This document shows, in pieces, positions 45,974 to 57,859 of a DNA stretch of 64,000 nt (position 1 is the stretch's first letter; the number at the start of each line of letters is the position of its first letter). Under the pieces are notes generated by a model. It ran no database searches, had not been told where the DNA came from, and saw only the letters and a list, made by a program, of their open reading frames with translations. The position numbers and the translations under genes are program-made. This DNA comes from Reticulitermes speratus (lineage: Eukaryota > Arthropoda > Insecta > Blattodea > Rhinotermitidae), in NCBI GenBank assembly GCA_021186555.1, contig JAJKFL010000005.1, positions 22,446,635-22,510,634 of the forward strand, in the 5' to 3' direction.

Positions 45974-46327
45974 GTGCATTACAAAGGATAGATACATCGA
46001 AATATTACAGAAGTATTCAAACCAATGCAGAGATACAAAATATTAAATTTTAAAAACAATACATGGGTTTTTCTTCTTAGTGTTTTGACATTGTCTGTCG
46101 TTTGTATTGTAAAAATATTTAACGTAAAATCCAACAAAATTTATATCTTTAAAGCAAGCATTATGATATACAGATCAGATAGTCCTAGCATTTCGAACAC
46201 TTTTGATAATTACAAATACTAATGACATCCACAGTCATAATTAAAAGTAGGTAAAGTACAGAAAAAGAATATTTCGAAATATGAAGGATAAAAGAAAATT
46301 ACACATTGTTGACACCGTGCATCTTCG
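45974..46327. other. Unassigned sequence
   Basis: AT-rich sequence between two hammerhead-bearing repeats; no structure of its own. Confidence 0.45.
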
Positions 46328-46409
46328 TCATATTAAATTAAGTTTCAGACCAACTGAAGCACAACTAAAACCAATTTTATTGTAGTTTTATTATAATTGT
46401 TAAAATTAT

Positions 46410-46449
46410 ACCCTACAAGTGTTTCGATCCTCGGATCATCGTCAGGGGT
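46410..46449 (-). ncRNA. Hammerhead ribozyme, intact core, GUA triplet
   Basis: Minus strand: ACCC (stem I), CTGACGA, unpaired T, GATCC-GA-GGATC (stem II), GAAA, C-ACTT-G (stem III loop of four), TA, then GGGT completing stem I with four pairs. The four-base loop makes stem III more plausible than in the other copies. Confidence 0.75.
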
Positions 46450-46851
46450 TTTTTTTGTTGAAAGCTACTGTCACTTCAATCACATGATTTTAAATAGTCC
46501 AACAGCACATTAAAACTTGTATATTATAAGTTAAAATCTTGTTAAAAGTCTTTGTTAAAAGTTGTATAATAGTTGTAAAAGTATTGTAGACAGTGTTGAT
46601 TGTGTGTAGAATCGTGGTATTATGGGCATATGATATGTGTGTCTTGTGGAGAACGAAGTGTACTATCTGTCGTCCGGTGAAAAGTACTATCTTCACTTCC
46701 ACAATCAACACTGTCTACAATACTTTTACAACTATTATACAACTTTTAACAAAGACTTTTAACAAGATTTTAACTTATAATATACAAGTTTTAATGTGCT
46801 GTTGGACTATTTAAAATCATGTGATTGAAGTGACAGTAGCTTTCAACAAAA

Positions 46852-46893
46852 AACCCCCTGACGATGATCCGAAGATCGAAATACATGTAAGAG
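46852..46893 (+). ncRNA. Hammerhead copy with damaged stem I and stem III
   Basis: CTGACGA and GAAA are intact and stem II retains GATC/GATC, but GAAAC has become GAAAT and the 3' strand of stem I (AGAG) no longer pairs with CCCC. The partner in the left arm is intact. Confidence 0.65.
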
Positions 46894-47088
46894 TATAATT
46901 TTAACAATTATAATAAAACTACAATAAAAGTGGTTTTAGTTGTGCATCAGTTGGTCTGAAACTTAATTTAATAATGTGAAAAAAATTAATTAACTCTCTA
47001 AACACGAAAATTAACCTGAACTCTATTTGAAGATCCATTTCTTACCGCGCAGTAAACACATCCCTTCTCGATTATATAAACAAATCAG

Positions 47089-47226
47089 TTAATGCTGTAA
47101 AGGGAAATAATCCCCTTTTATTCTGAATTAAAGCAAAGCATGGAAATACTTTGTCAGCAGAATACATGATTTTTTAACGTTAAACCTGTAAGTAACTAAA
47201 GTAACCTCTGCACTTCAAAGGGTTAA
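47089..47226 (+). mobile_element. Small TTAA-bounded MITE-like repeat
   Basis: Bounded by TTAA at 47089-47092 and 47223-47226. Starts TTAATGCTGTAAAGGGAAAT and ends CACTTCAAAGGGTTAA. Same order of blocks as 16232-16366. Another CAAAGGGTTAAAT end occurs at 47396-47408, perhaps a fragment. Confidence 0.55.
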
Positions 47227-49734
47227 ATGGATTCATATTTGGGCCCAGTTTTGGCTGCTGAGAATACGGTAATGAATTGTTTTTCATGACGGTCTTGAGA
47301 AGTTTGTTGACTAGTTGATTGACCGCCTGCTTCTTACGAAGGGCACTGATGCATATAGTTAGGTAAATTGGTGTAGATTAAAATCGATTCTCTATTCAAA
47401 GGGTTAAATCGCCGCTGCATTTTCATAATGCCCCGGAGCTGTTTGTTAAAACCCTTTGGACCGTCAGATCTCTACCATTTCCAGAATTTCATTTCCTCGT
47501 ATCTCGCACATTCAGTCACACATCCACTGTGTGTCGCGCCAAACTGGCTCCGGGGCGCGCAACCGGCCGAAAAATTGCCTCGCGTGTCCGCAGAAAAAAA
47601 GAATTCCTGACGGCTTTTCTCTGCTTAAGCCTTTAACTCTTCTATCTTGCAGTTGTTCTCGGGGACTGACACATTCTCCAGCTGCGTCGTCAAGGAATGC
47701 AACATGATTAAGAGAAGGAAATTGTTTTGTGGCGCCAGTTTATCTGTGTCAACATGGCGCGCATAGTTTCGCCCAAGTCCTGACACACCTCCAGCTAGTC
47801 TTTGCATGTGTCTCTGTATGTGTGTAAAATGACCGGCCATTATACGAGTTTACACATAAGGGTTTAACAACTTATATCCACTCTAAACCCCCAGTGCACT
47901 AGGTGATAGAACACGTCCTCTGCTTTATTGTTTGTTCGTGCTTACTCAGTAAACGCATCATGCAACATTGATTTCAGTATCCACAAATAAAAGTGTTAAT
48001 TACTGTGATTCTCGTGATACAGTTTTCGAGTTGACAGTTAGAGAAGTTCTGGCTTTATTCCCCCGGCCATTGTTTGCTACTGGAACACAATATAGTGGCA
48101 GTTGTAAGCTAATTTTTCTGTTCATAAACTCCTGCCGTACCGTGAGTCTTTAGTGCAAGCACCAGTTTAACTCAGTGAAACATTTTGTTGTACAAAATGT
48201 TTATTGTGCCGTATAGTATTCGCAGCTAAAAGAAAAAAATTATTCGCACCTGAATGATTGATTTTTTAGGATTTCGCGACGCTATTGAAATATCAGAATT
48301 TTTACATTAAATGAGACGGGAAGGAGATTATGACTGGTGAGTGGGTAAGGACTGAGGAGTGGGCTGTTACGAACTAGCCTATGTAAACTCACTGTTCCAG
48401 CATTTCCTTCGAGAGAATAAGTGAAAGTATGTACAACGTCAGTCGGGATAACCGACAGGTCGGTCCAGTTTCGAACTGTGCAACTCCAGATTAAACATTT
48501 AGAGCGTTTCTGGCACACATGTCTACAGGAGAAATTACAGCTCATGGGAAACAAATTTTCGTTACCGTCATCACAACATTCAACTTCGGGTTCTTGCTGC
48601 TTCTCATTTTATTTCACGTAGTGAAGCCTACATTTTAAGACTGTACAGAATACCGATAAAGCCCCTATTTATTTTGCTGTTGTGCAGATGACTGATTGAT
48701 CTGCCAGTAAGTCTTGTCAACAATTTGCGTTCAAGCTCTTCTCTAATTTTCCATTCGACTCCAGGTTTTCATAACACGTTTTGGTACTTTCATTATCAAT
48801 TGCGTTTTGTAAAAGAACGCAGATGTTACTATTATTTAAATAAATTAGATACGGACTTCAGGAACACATCTTGTATTTTAATATGATCTTCCCTTTAAAT
48901 ATATTTATTCCAAGCATTGACATACCATGAAATTTTCGATCCAAATTTGTAGGCGGTTATGGTTTGTCGCTTTGCCTTCCGGCTGTATTGCCCATATAAT
49001 ACTAGACGTTGTAAGATAACAGGTAGAAATCATAACGCTTTTCACTGAGTAGTCATCTCTGATCTGCTTTGTACGTGAAAATTTTGGAAGTAAAATAGGC
49101 CTATATTTTTAAGGTCTTTTATACTTATTAACACAAAATTGCCTTTATCATTGTAGTCAGTTGGTAGTTTATAGCTATACGGAAGAAATAAGCCTTTGAA
49201 CAAACATGTAAACATACTTCCGTCAACACGTGAACACATAAACAGCCGCTGTACGAAAATATAGCCTGCTGTTTTCCTTCCGTTCTTGATCATGAAACGA
49301 TTGACCTGAGCCCAATTTGTAGCAGTGCCTGTGGTCATGAGCGTTCATCTCAGTCATGTTATAAAACTCTCCACGCGGTAAATGTCTCACGACTTTAGCA
49401 GCGACGCCGTTTCAAGCTTCTAACCAATATTTGGTTAGACGGAGCCATTCAAGCTGATCGCAATATACAGAACCTCATCCAACAGGTTGGCACCACATTT
49501 ATACAGTATTTGACATGTACAGCGGGTTACTAGAAAAGTGTTACTGAAAGAGTTGCTGCAGCAGTGATTGTGTATTTAGACGCATAAATGCAAAGTACGA
49601 TTTCTGACCATTAGAGTGGTTAGGCCTACTGATTAACAGCTGTCTTAGGCTCCAGACACACTGATCGAATAGAATTCAGTCAAACCTAAACTTGACTGAT
49701 TTGAATGTCTCAGGGGCAGACTTTCAGCTTCACT
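47227..49734. other. Unassigned sequence
   Basis: A GC-richer patch (47510-47600) is crossed by 60-83 codon frames with no domain. Short frames at 48282-48621 and 49042-49338 are unsupported. No element ends recognised. Confidence 0.45.
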
Positions 49735-49802
49735 CGAGTCGATTCGACGCGATTCGACTCGTCTTGACACGATTCATTTCGTGTCGAATTGACTTGACTC
49801 AT
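49735..49802. repeat. 10-bp tandem repeat, consensus GATTCGACTC
   Basis: Six to seven degenerate units in exact 10-bp register (GATTCGACGC, GATTCGACTC, GTCTTGACAC, GATTCATTTC, GTGTCGAATT, GACTTGACTC). The consensus is partly self-complementary (TCGA). Confidence 0.8.
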
Positions 49803-50294
49803 GTTGTGTGACAGACTTCTACAGCAACTGTATTCCAAAGAAATAGGTCCGCTTCAGCAGCATTTAATAATCAGACTCAGTTCCATTCGCCGTTTAATAG
49901 ATTCGGTTAGATTCCTTTCTGTTGACGTCTCGCTGAGAATGGATTTATCGCTGAAACATGTGGGAGGGTTCATGTTTGTGGATAACGTATTGTGTCATAC
50001 AATTTTATGTGCATATGTTGGTATATATAAATTATTAAATAACAATTTGCTAAGTTCTTCGAACAAACCTTAGAAATTTCGCGTTTTGAGCTTTTCAAGG
50101 CGGTAGTTGAAGATTTCGATTTTCGTGGAGTGTGAGCCGTCGAAGATGAAGGCGACACATTCCTTCTAAATGTTGAAAAATGCTTAACCAAAGACATAGC
50201 GTCGCATCCCAGAAAACTAGAATCCTCCATAGAAATTTTCGTCGGAAAAACTTCCGCAGTGTGGGGACTGCTGCTCGCGAAATGAAGACAGACG
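49803..50294. other. Unassigned sequence
   Basis: CTGAGAATGG...CTGAAACATGTGGGAGG at 49932-49966 (+) vaguely recalls a hammerhead relic, but stem II and core are wrong. The 90-codon frame 49801-50073 is unsupported. Confidence 0.4.
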
Positions 50295-50480
50295 AATGTT
50301 ATGTATGTATGTATGTGTGTATGTACGTATGTATGTGTTTACGTATGTACGTATGTGTGTGTGTATGAATGTATTACGTACTTACGTGTGTATGTACGTA
50401 CGTACGTACGTATGTGTGTATGTGTGTCTGTGCGTGCGTGTGTAGGTACGTGTATATGGATGTACGTATGTATGCATGCA
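50295..50480. repeat. (GTAT/GTAC)n tetranucleotide array
   Basis: About 185 bp of TATG, TACG and TGTG tetramers, more degenerate than the array at 8060-8575 and without an ordered higher unit. Frames of Tyr-Val-Cys-Met type here are artefacts. Confidence 0.95.
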
Positions 50481-53444
50481 TGCATTTACTTACTTTCGAA
50501 TCACACCTACCGAGTGGATCATGATCAGAGAATCTGGAAATGGTAACATCTGTTGCATGTTAGGAATTGTTCCACTTGACGTACTTTGAGTACGAAAACT
50601 GGGCTGGACTACTCAAAGTTGTAAGCAACAGAACAAAGCAGAAAAGTATTAGAACTCCTTCGGGAATGCTTTGTCCAGAGCACAAAGGGCAATGAAGCTC
50701 GTTTGATTACAGACCATGCTTATGGTATGGGTGGATGTGGTCAGTGTTATAGCTTCTAGCGTCCTTGTAAACCTCCGCATGTAGCTGACCATGATCTCTG
50801 TTCTTAGACACACCGACTGAGTTTGTAAAAGTGTACTAAATATATAAGTCAGTGAATTCAGTATCACTTCTCCTGGTTTGCGGAGGCGAATTTCCTCCCT
50901 TTCGTCTTTTAGTCTCGTGTTAAAAGAAACAAAAAATGAAGTAGAAATACAATATAGACAAAGTAAATGGATGAAGATAGGATACCAGAGGGTATCGTAA
51001 TTTATGTCGCATACCAACTTTATTTTATGAGCAGTCGCTTTGTTTTTGTAGGAACGTAGTTACGTTCTATTTGTACAAGAAATATAATACTGGACCAGTC
51101 CGCGTCAGTATAATTTCGGTCTCTCCTTTAACGTACAGTGATAACCATACAACATGTTCCACCTACTTAAATATTACAAACACAAGAGCCGCCAGGATTT
51201 TGTACAGGGTGGTGCACATTACCAACATGTAGTGTGACTAGATTGTGTACTGATCATGTGCAGGAAAGTCGACAAGGCCGCAGTTTCTGTTTAAAGATAG
51301 CGACTGTGTAAGTCATCCTTAGACTGAAATTGTGTTCGAAATTTAATTTTGTTTTTATAGAATTTTTGTTGTTTGATTTGATAAATTTTCAGATATAAAA
51401 AACTAGATTATGTCAAGACCCAAAATAGAGCAAGTGCACCACCATGCGCCTTACCGCCGGCGGCCGTGTTAATAAATCCTTACATTCTGTTCACTGAGTG
51501 TATTTCTGGATTTTGCATAATTCTCAAAATTAACATTATTTCCAGAAGCCGTACTAAGCCGCTGGAGTTCGTAATAAATGTGCAACATTCACTGTAAGAT
51601 GGGACCTGAATTTTCAAACATTTGTATTAATATCAAGCATCAAAATTTAAGTCTTGGTGTGGGCTTGCATTATACATTTTGCTTGAACCACATTGAATCT
51701 TTTCAGAGATGTAACCCAACGTGTTGATAGATAGACATGACTTACATTATACTCGTTGACTTCTGCATTTCGAACAAAGAACGAGCTATAATTTAACCAC
51801 GAACGATTGAAGGATGTATAGCAAAAATATTCATACTGCCTCAATATTTCATTGTTATCCATCTATTGGCTCCGCATTGGAGCAAAAGATATGAGATGTT
51901 GATAACGGTTTGTAGTTGCTCTCATTTACCTTATAATAAAATGCCTTCAGCTAGCAATAAGGCCGGTTTACAATGGGGCATAATATAGATTAGGATTCCG
52001 AGTCATGAAGGAAGGGTGGGGGCAGATAGTCTCTCTTGTTGTACTTGTTGTCAGCGTTGTCCGTGCGTATGAAAACATTGCGTTATCTCCTGCATTCGCT
52101 TCAAGGCGCAGCTCGGCTAATTAGCTCCATGGACCCGAGGGATTCCGCTTAGGATGGAGGGAGAACCTACGTACCCTCCCTCTTCTACATCGACATTATA
52201 ATGGAGGAGATTGAGTTGAAGATGCTGTGGAATACGAGTCTCAGGGAAAAAAATATATACATGTCCACGATTGTTTGGTTCTGTAGAGTTTGGATAAATG
52301 CTCATGGCAGAGTGAGAGACTGATGTGAAAGAAGAAGAATGTTATACCTCACCATAATCTTCTACTGCTACTCAAAAGTACGTAACATTCTAATGAAAGC
52401 ACATTTATTGCCTGATTTTTATGCGCGTTCGCAACGAAAAGTGGCAAAATGCGTCTGATTCCGCAATTAACAGCTGGAGAAGCGCTAAGTCGATTTCCAC
52501 AAAATTGGTGACTCGGTTTACTTCAATTTGGTGTTGTTTGAGTATGGTTGAGGATTAGATGGACGTGCTGAGGTGACAAACAGGATACGTTACCCGTATA
52601 CCGTGTGTGTGTCAGGAATATATGGATTGTGGTGGATTGTTCCTGTTGCTTGCAAATGAGGTGGAAACGTGAAAGGAAATTTTGAGGGCAGATGCATCAT
52701 ACTTAATGAAGGGCTTATTGTGAAGCGAAGAACTAACGGGGAATTTATTGTAATGTTTCTTTTGTTTAAAGTTAAATAGAAGTTTATATTTCAGAGGATG
52801 GAGAAGGAGGGCGACAAGGAAATGACGTCAGAGAATAATTCGGACAAACGGGTAGGTTGTGAATGAAGTGGGTAAGACAGCGGAGTGCACCCAAAGAAGT
52901 ATTAATCTGTCGTGAAACTCTGAGTGAGTGGGCCTAGCCGACACAAAAACCGCTGCTAATTCTCAGGGGTTTTATTGCACAGTATGCCACACACAGCTCA
53001 GTAAATATAACGTTATAACACACCAGGTTTGATTTGGGAGATGCTTACCAAACTTTGTAGTAGTAGTTCATAGTAAAATTCTGGTTAAATACAGACAAAA
53101 CCAGCGTATTATACACGAAGACATTTCCGTTCCTGCGCTCACCTTGGGTGTAACTAAGGCGTCAGTTCTTAAATAATTGTCGGGGAGGAAAGTCTTTCCT
53201 GCCGAAGTTGTAGAGGAAGCTGAAAACCAAACTGCATATCCAGTACATGTTTCCTGTACTCATTGTCTGTTCCTTTTGTCGTTAGAGTAAAGAGAGTGAA
53301 AGCTTCAGAATTGTTGCGCTGTGTATATAACTTATTCTCCAATTTCTTTTTCCTTTTTGACAAATTGAATTTCCACTACACTCATTACAGCTTCGACCTT
53401 AGGAAGGATTCATTCATTAGAAGGTATCTCTCACACCATGTCCA
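50481..53444. other. Unassigned sequence with one orphan frame
   Basis: The 122-codon minus-strand frame 50649-51017 is not a simple repeat and has a hydrophobic N-terminal stretch followed by a basic/acidic segment, but I do not recognise it. No transposon ends, SINE heads or hammerheads were found in this 3-kb interval. Confidence 0.4.
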
Positions 53445-54235
53445 TTGACACTTTGAAAGCGAGTTCTCCAGAAAGTGAGAACCAGTGATTCCTCTTTCAA
53501 CTTCCAGTACCTTCTCTTTTCCTTTAGGTAATCCAGTAGCTGCTTAGGTCGTCTACGTCGTATTCTCGTTTCTTCTATCTTTCCTTAAATGACGTGTTTT
53601 AGAAGGCAGTTTCTAAGCAAGATGTGACCAGTCCAATTAGCCTTCCTTCGTTTTATTGTGTTTGTTCCTTGCTCTCTCAACTCTAGGTAATAATTCTTCA
53701 TTTTTCACACAATCGGTCCAGCTGATCCCCATCCTTTTCCAGCACCACATTTCAAAAGGTTCAAGGTATTTCTATTCTATTTTCCGAAGTATACAGGTTT
53801 TAGCTATGCTCCAAATCTTGCGTTTCACTAGTTTCGTCCTTGAATTTAAATCCAATTTGCTGGTGAAAGATTATTCTTCCTGTTGAATGCCGCTTTTTCC
53901 ATTACAGTTATGGATTTAATTTCACATGTGCATTTTGCATCATTCGTTATCAGGCTACCCAGACAGTTGAAGTATTCCAAATTCTCCAGCTGTTTTTGAT
54001 ATGTCGTAATCTGTACTGGGGGTGGCTGCCTTGAGATTGTCAATAATTTAGTTTTTTTCCTACATTCATTTCCTTTCCATAGTGTCTTCAAACTTCGATT
54101 ATCCTATCATGTCTTGTAGCACCGTTAGTTCCATAGCCAGTAGCATAATATCTTCTGTATATTCACAGTGCGAATTACTGTACTTGCCCTCCTGTATTGA
54201 AGTCTCCAAACCCTTCAGAGCGATGTGTGGAAATT
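53445..54235 (-). pseudogene. Non-LTR retrotransposon RT/C-terminal remnant
   Basis: Leftward translation begins near the RT catalytic region (a decayed acidic stretch, then VLQDM and RHDRIIEV, GKEMNVGKK). It continues through PPPVQITTYQKQLENLEYFN, CLGSLITNDAKCTCEIKS and AFNRKNNL, and ends in the tail also seen at 39593 and 55370 (KYLEPFEMWCWKRM, SWTDCVKNEELL, then NCLLKHVI out of frame). It is the most complete LINE piece in the window, but it lacks an intact catalytic YADD and contains many stops and shifts. The 81-codon frame 53846-54091 is its largest open part. Confidence 0.85.
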
Positions 54236-55369
54236 GTAGTTAGAGGCGGGCATTATTCATATTTCGTGCTCAAATATCAACAATGTTTATGCTAGTTCCT
54301 TATAAACCATTCTGCCCTTCTATAGAAACAACATGCATCAATGTGTAGAAAACACACCTACCGTTCTTTTAAACGGGCACAAAACATAATAAAATGTCTG
54401 CTAAACCTACTGTGCTGTGCAGATAGCATACATCAATTTCTATGGAGTATCCTTATTGCTCTACAGAAAAGACACACCACTTTCTAGAAAACATGAAGAT
54501 TTGTATAGGAGAGACAAAATTTTCCCAAAACTTAGGCCTTCTGACCATTATACAGAGAAAAACGCCCGTTTTTTAAAAATTGTTTTAGCTAATCAAAAGC
54601 ACCATCGTATATTCATGTCTTCTTTGAACAAAGTAATTAAAATTTTGCTATGTTTAGGCAATGCAAGGTGGCTTCATTCTTTGGCTTACAGCTTTATCCG
54701 GCAGTGAGCGTTAGTGGAGGTCCACAAGGGCTAGCTAGGGTCCCATTGTTGGTGAAGTCTAGTAATTGTATCCTGACGTTACGACAGTGACAAAAGCGAC
54801 GGCGACGAGGGGTAGACAACAATAACTGCACTGGAAATTTTGGGGTGGGGAGTATCGAAATGAAGAGGATGCTCATTATATTCAACCCCCAGGGGATTTT
54901 TGCCACATGAAATTAACGTCCTTCTGGTGTCTGAAGCTTATAAAAAGTTTTGCTTTGCTTTCATTCTATTGTCATAGACTCCATTCTGTTTAGGAGCACC
55001 TCATTTTCGTGGACATTGTCCATCATGGCAGTCATTTGTCACGTGTTATACGTAGAGATCAAACGCAATATGGTTTGCTCTTTCGTTACACAGGAGTAGC
55101 AAATATGGCAAACAATGGTAATGGCACAGTAAAGGTGTGAGGGTGTCAGCTGAATTAAACTGTAGAGATTTGGTGTCTTTTTTTATAAAGATTCAGTTCC
55201 TGACTGATGCTGTAATTTGTTAACGGTTAGTGATGTGTGCTATAAAACGTGTGAACAAAGCCACACGTTTCCAAGATTATGAAAGTCTGGTGTAATACCT
55301 ACATGCATTTCTTTGTGAGACTTTTCTCCGCCGTTTATACGAAACAGGCTGGTAAGATAGAAGTGTCTT
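54236..55369. other. Unassigned sequence between inverted LINE fragments
   Basis: The 96-codon frame 54417-54707 has no recognised domain. Nothing identifies this as LINE interior. Confidence 0.45.
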
Positions 55370-55825
55370 AAACTAGTAAACTGCTACATTCGGAGCATAG
55401 CTTTGCATGGTGCTGATACTTGGACACTTCGGAAAGTAGATTAGAAATACCTGGAAAGTTTTAAAATTTGGTGCTGGAGAAGGATGGAGAAGATCAGTTG
55501 GTCCAATCGTGTGAAAAATGAAGAAGTATTACGTAGAGTCAAGTAGGAGGGGAATATCATACAGCAAACAGAAGGCAGGCTAACTGGATTGGTTATATCT
55601 TGCGTAGTAACAGCCTTCTAAAACACGTTATTGAAAAAAAGGTAGAGGGAAGGATATAAATGACGAGAAGATGAGGAAGAAGGCGTAAGCAGCTACTGAA
55701 TGACTTTCAGGAAGAGAGAAGATACTGGAAATTGAAAGAGGAAGCACTATATCACACTCTGTGGAGAACTCGCTTTGGAAGAGGTTATACAGGGCCTGTC
55801 GTTAGACAGACTATAGAATAAATGA
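55370..55825 (+). pseudogene. Non-LTR retrotransposon C-terminal fragment
   Basis: Translation gives NCYIRSIALHGADTWTLRKV, KYLESFKIWCWRRM, EKISWSNRVKNEEVLRRVK, NWIGYILRSNSLLKHVIEKK, RRRRKQLLNDFQEERRYWKL and LWRTRFGRGYTGPVVRQT, with stops and shifts between. Same family as 39593-39985 and, in inverted orientation, 53445-54235. Confidence 0.85.
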
Positions 55826-56203
55826 ACTGAATTTAGCAGCTGATCGGTGAACTAAGTCGACGGAGCAGATTCCTTCGTCATAATCCGGTAGTCACTCATA
55901 CGGTCAATAAATTCCTCTCCAGGTATGCACCTCTAATATTCATTAACGTTTCCCCAAGACTTCACACTGGTTCTTATTCTTAGCCAGATGAACCCAGTCC
56001 ATCTCCTCCCATCCTATGTTTAAGATACATTTTAATATTATCCTCACATTTGTTAGTTTTTGGCTGTCGACCTTTTCCGGTAGGAGGGTTAGGAACGAGT
56101 CACTTGTACAAGGACAGCGGTAGAGAATACAGTATGTTAGCTATCCTCTCCATTTGACGTGCACAGAGTAGGGTTTGATTTGAGGCTTCCGCCGCGATGT
56201 TGA
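55826..56203. other. Unassigned sequence
   Basis: Nothing recognised. Confidence 0.5.
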
Positions 56204-56406
56204 TGAAATCTGTGGTCTTCTGGGTTATTACGCGGCGTCGTGTGGTAATTGTTTACCGACGTTTCGGGACAACGTAACTGTCCCATCCTCAATGATCAAC
56301 ACTCGGACTCTTGACCCGTGAGGATGGGACCGAATACGTTGTCCCGAAACGTCGGTAAACAATTACCACACGACGCCGCGTAATAACCAGAAGACCACAG
56401 ATTTCA
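56204..56406. mobile_element. Family-B foldback, 88-bp arms
   Basis: Arms 56204-56291 and 56318-56406 are about 95% identical inverted copies around a 26-bp loop. Each contains GACGCCGCGTAATAACC, GGTAAACAATTACCACACGA and a hammerhead-like GGGAC...GUCCC-GAAACGTCGG. On the left (minus strand) the 5' core is TTGAGGA and on the right (plus strand) GTGAGGA, so C3 of CUGANGA is lost in both. They face outward, as in the other foldbacks. Confidence 0.8.
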
Positions 56407-57321
56407 CAGAGTAAGGTTGTTTGCCCCTTCTCCGGCCGAAAATTAACAAACGACCTACACGCCTAAGGTGTCCAGTTGCTTTCTTCTCTCAAGGTACCTC
56501 AGCTGGAACTATGTATGCATTTCTGTTTTCTACTATGTCAGCAGATTTGGATGTTTTATTTTAAATTAAAGTGAAACTATATTTAAAGTCTTAATTACCA
56601 TGTATGTTTCTGACCTCTCAAATGTTAATTATAATAATTTTGAAACTGAACATTACCCAAGCACATCAAGTGGGATGAAGATGCAGGTAATTGTGCTTCC
56701 ATTTTGCCTAGAATGAGGGCTGCACCGCATGATAAAGTTCTTCCATTATTGGCATGGCTGCTCGCGACGCTACACTGTCTGGCCATCCCAGTTTCATTCG
56801 CATTCAGTTTAGGTGGACTCAAAGGCGTCATGATCATCAATTTTCTGCGCTCTGCGTGTTCTATCGCAGTGCCATCTCCAGTCAGTGGTCAGCATTACCT
56901 CCGGCACATGGGTGGAGGGGTAATATGAACGCCATACTGTATGCTGTGCTTCCCGATGATAGCTGCTTCATATTAATGGCATAAACCAACTCTCTGTCTC
57001 GTCCTCTCCTACTTTTTTCTCTCCTTCTTTCGTCACAAATGCAAAACTGATACCACCCTACATAGCAAACAGGAAGTTTTCATTGTTCCGCCATTAAAAA
57101 GAGACCCACAGCCACCCCTCATTTCAAAAACACACACATAAAACAAACAATCTCGCTTGATGAATTGATGAACGATGGAAGATGGCTTAAATTGTTGGAT
57201 CGAAATTGAACTGCCCTTTGCAATTAATATCAGAACTGACGGCTCTCATTTACGCGAAACGAACCAAGAAAGCTATTTAAAGAATCTTCAAGCCGAGTTT
57301 TTAGGAGATGCTAGTTTATAT
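56407..57321. other. Unassigned sequence
   Basis: Overlapping 71-76 codon frames (56625-56984) on both strands are not recognisable. A pyrimidine-rich run lies near 57000-57035. Confidence 0.45.
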
Positions 57322-57368
57322 AAATACAGAAAAAGTAACCCTCAATCATAACTCTCTTCATATATTGA

Positions 57369-57418
57369 TTTTGTGCTACATGTTTCGGCTCATGTACAGA
57401 GCCATCATCACACAAAAG
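57369..57418 (-). ncRNA. Hammerhead copy with C3 lost but long stem I
   Basis: Minus strand: TTTTGTG, TGATGA, T, GGCTC-TGTACAT-GAGCC (stem II), GAAA, C-AT-G-TA, GCACAAAA. The first core base C3 is G here, which should abolish the C3-G8 pair. Stem I can form about seven pairs, more than in the right-arm copy. Confidence 0.65.
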
Positions 57419-57859
57419 ATACTGAGGAAAAGTTGCCTTGTAAAATATCTTATCTGTTTTACAATATTTATGTTCGTGTTGAGATCTCAGCTTGCATATC
57501 ATAGAAAATACAAGATGAGCCGAATTTATAATCACAAAACGTGTAGAACAGTAGCACGTTAAAAAGGTTCTAAAAAGTTCGTAGTTACAAATTATGGAAT
57601 GTTAAGATTAGTATTTCCATGTAGAATTGTGAATCTAAGACAGTGATGACGGCTTTGGGGCATGTTATGTTTACTTTCTCCGACTCACATTCTCCTCAAG
57701 AGGAATGTTCTGTTGCCATTATTCCTTCTACATACATATTTTGTGATTTTGGATCATCGTGTATTTTCTATGAAATGTATGTTGAGATCTCAACACGAAC
57801 ATAAATACTGTAAAATAGGTAAGGTATTTTTACAAAGAAACCTTTCTTTGGTATCTTTT

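Larger units (their letters stand above)
46328..46976. mobile_element. Near-perfect foldback with outward-facing hammerheads
   Basis: Arms 46331-46604 and 46700-46974 are inverted copies of about 273 bp with very few differences, enclosing a 95-bp unique spacer. Shared blocks include AAGTTTCAGACCAACTGA, TTAAAATCTTGTTAAAAGTC and ATCATGTGATTGAAGTGACA. Each arm has one hammerhead: minus strand at 46410-46449 and plus strand at 46852-46893. The two frames 46490-46711 (-) and 46593-46814 (+) end in the same peptide because of the symmetry and are not genes. The high arm identity suggests the foldback is young or kept alike by conversion. Confidence 0.9.

Noticed and set aside
46490..46814. Two frames on opposite strands ending in the same 32-residue peptide
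   Set aside because: Consequence of the foldback symmetry.
49932..49966. Possible hammerhead (CTGAGAA...GAAACATGTGG)
   Set aside because: G8 is lost, stem II does not form and the cleavage triplet is wrong; too little signal to call.
50180..50546. Cys/Tyr/Val-rich frames of 62-81 codons
   Set aside because: Translation of the degenerate GTAT/GTAC array.
50649..51017. 122-codon minus-strand frame with hydrophobic start
   Set aside because: No family recognised, and frames of this length occur by chance in 64 kb. A BLASTP hit with conserved synteny would reverse this.
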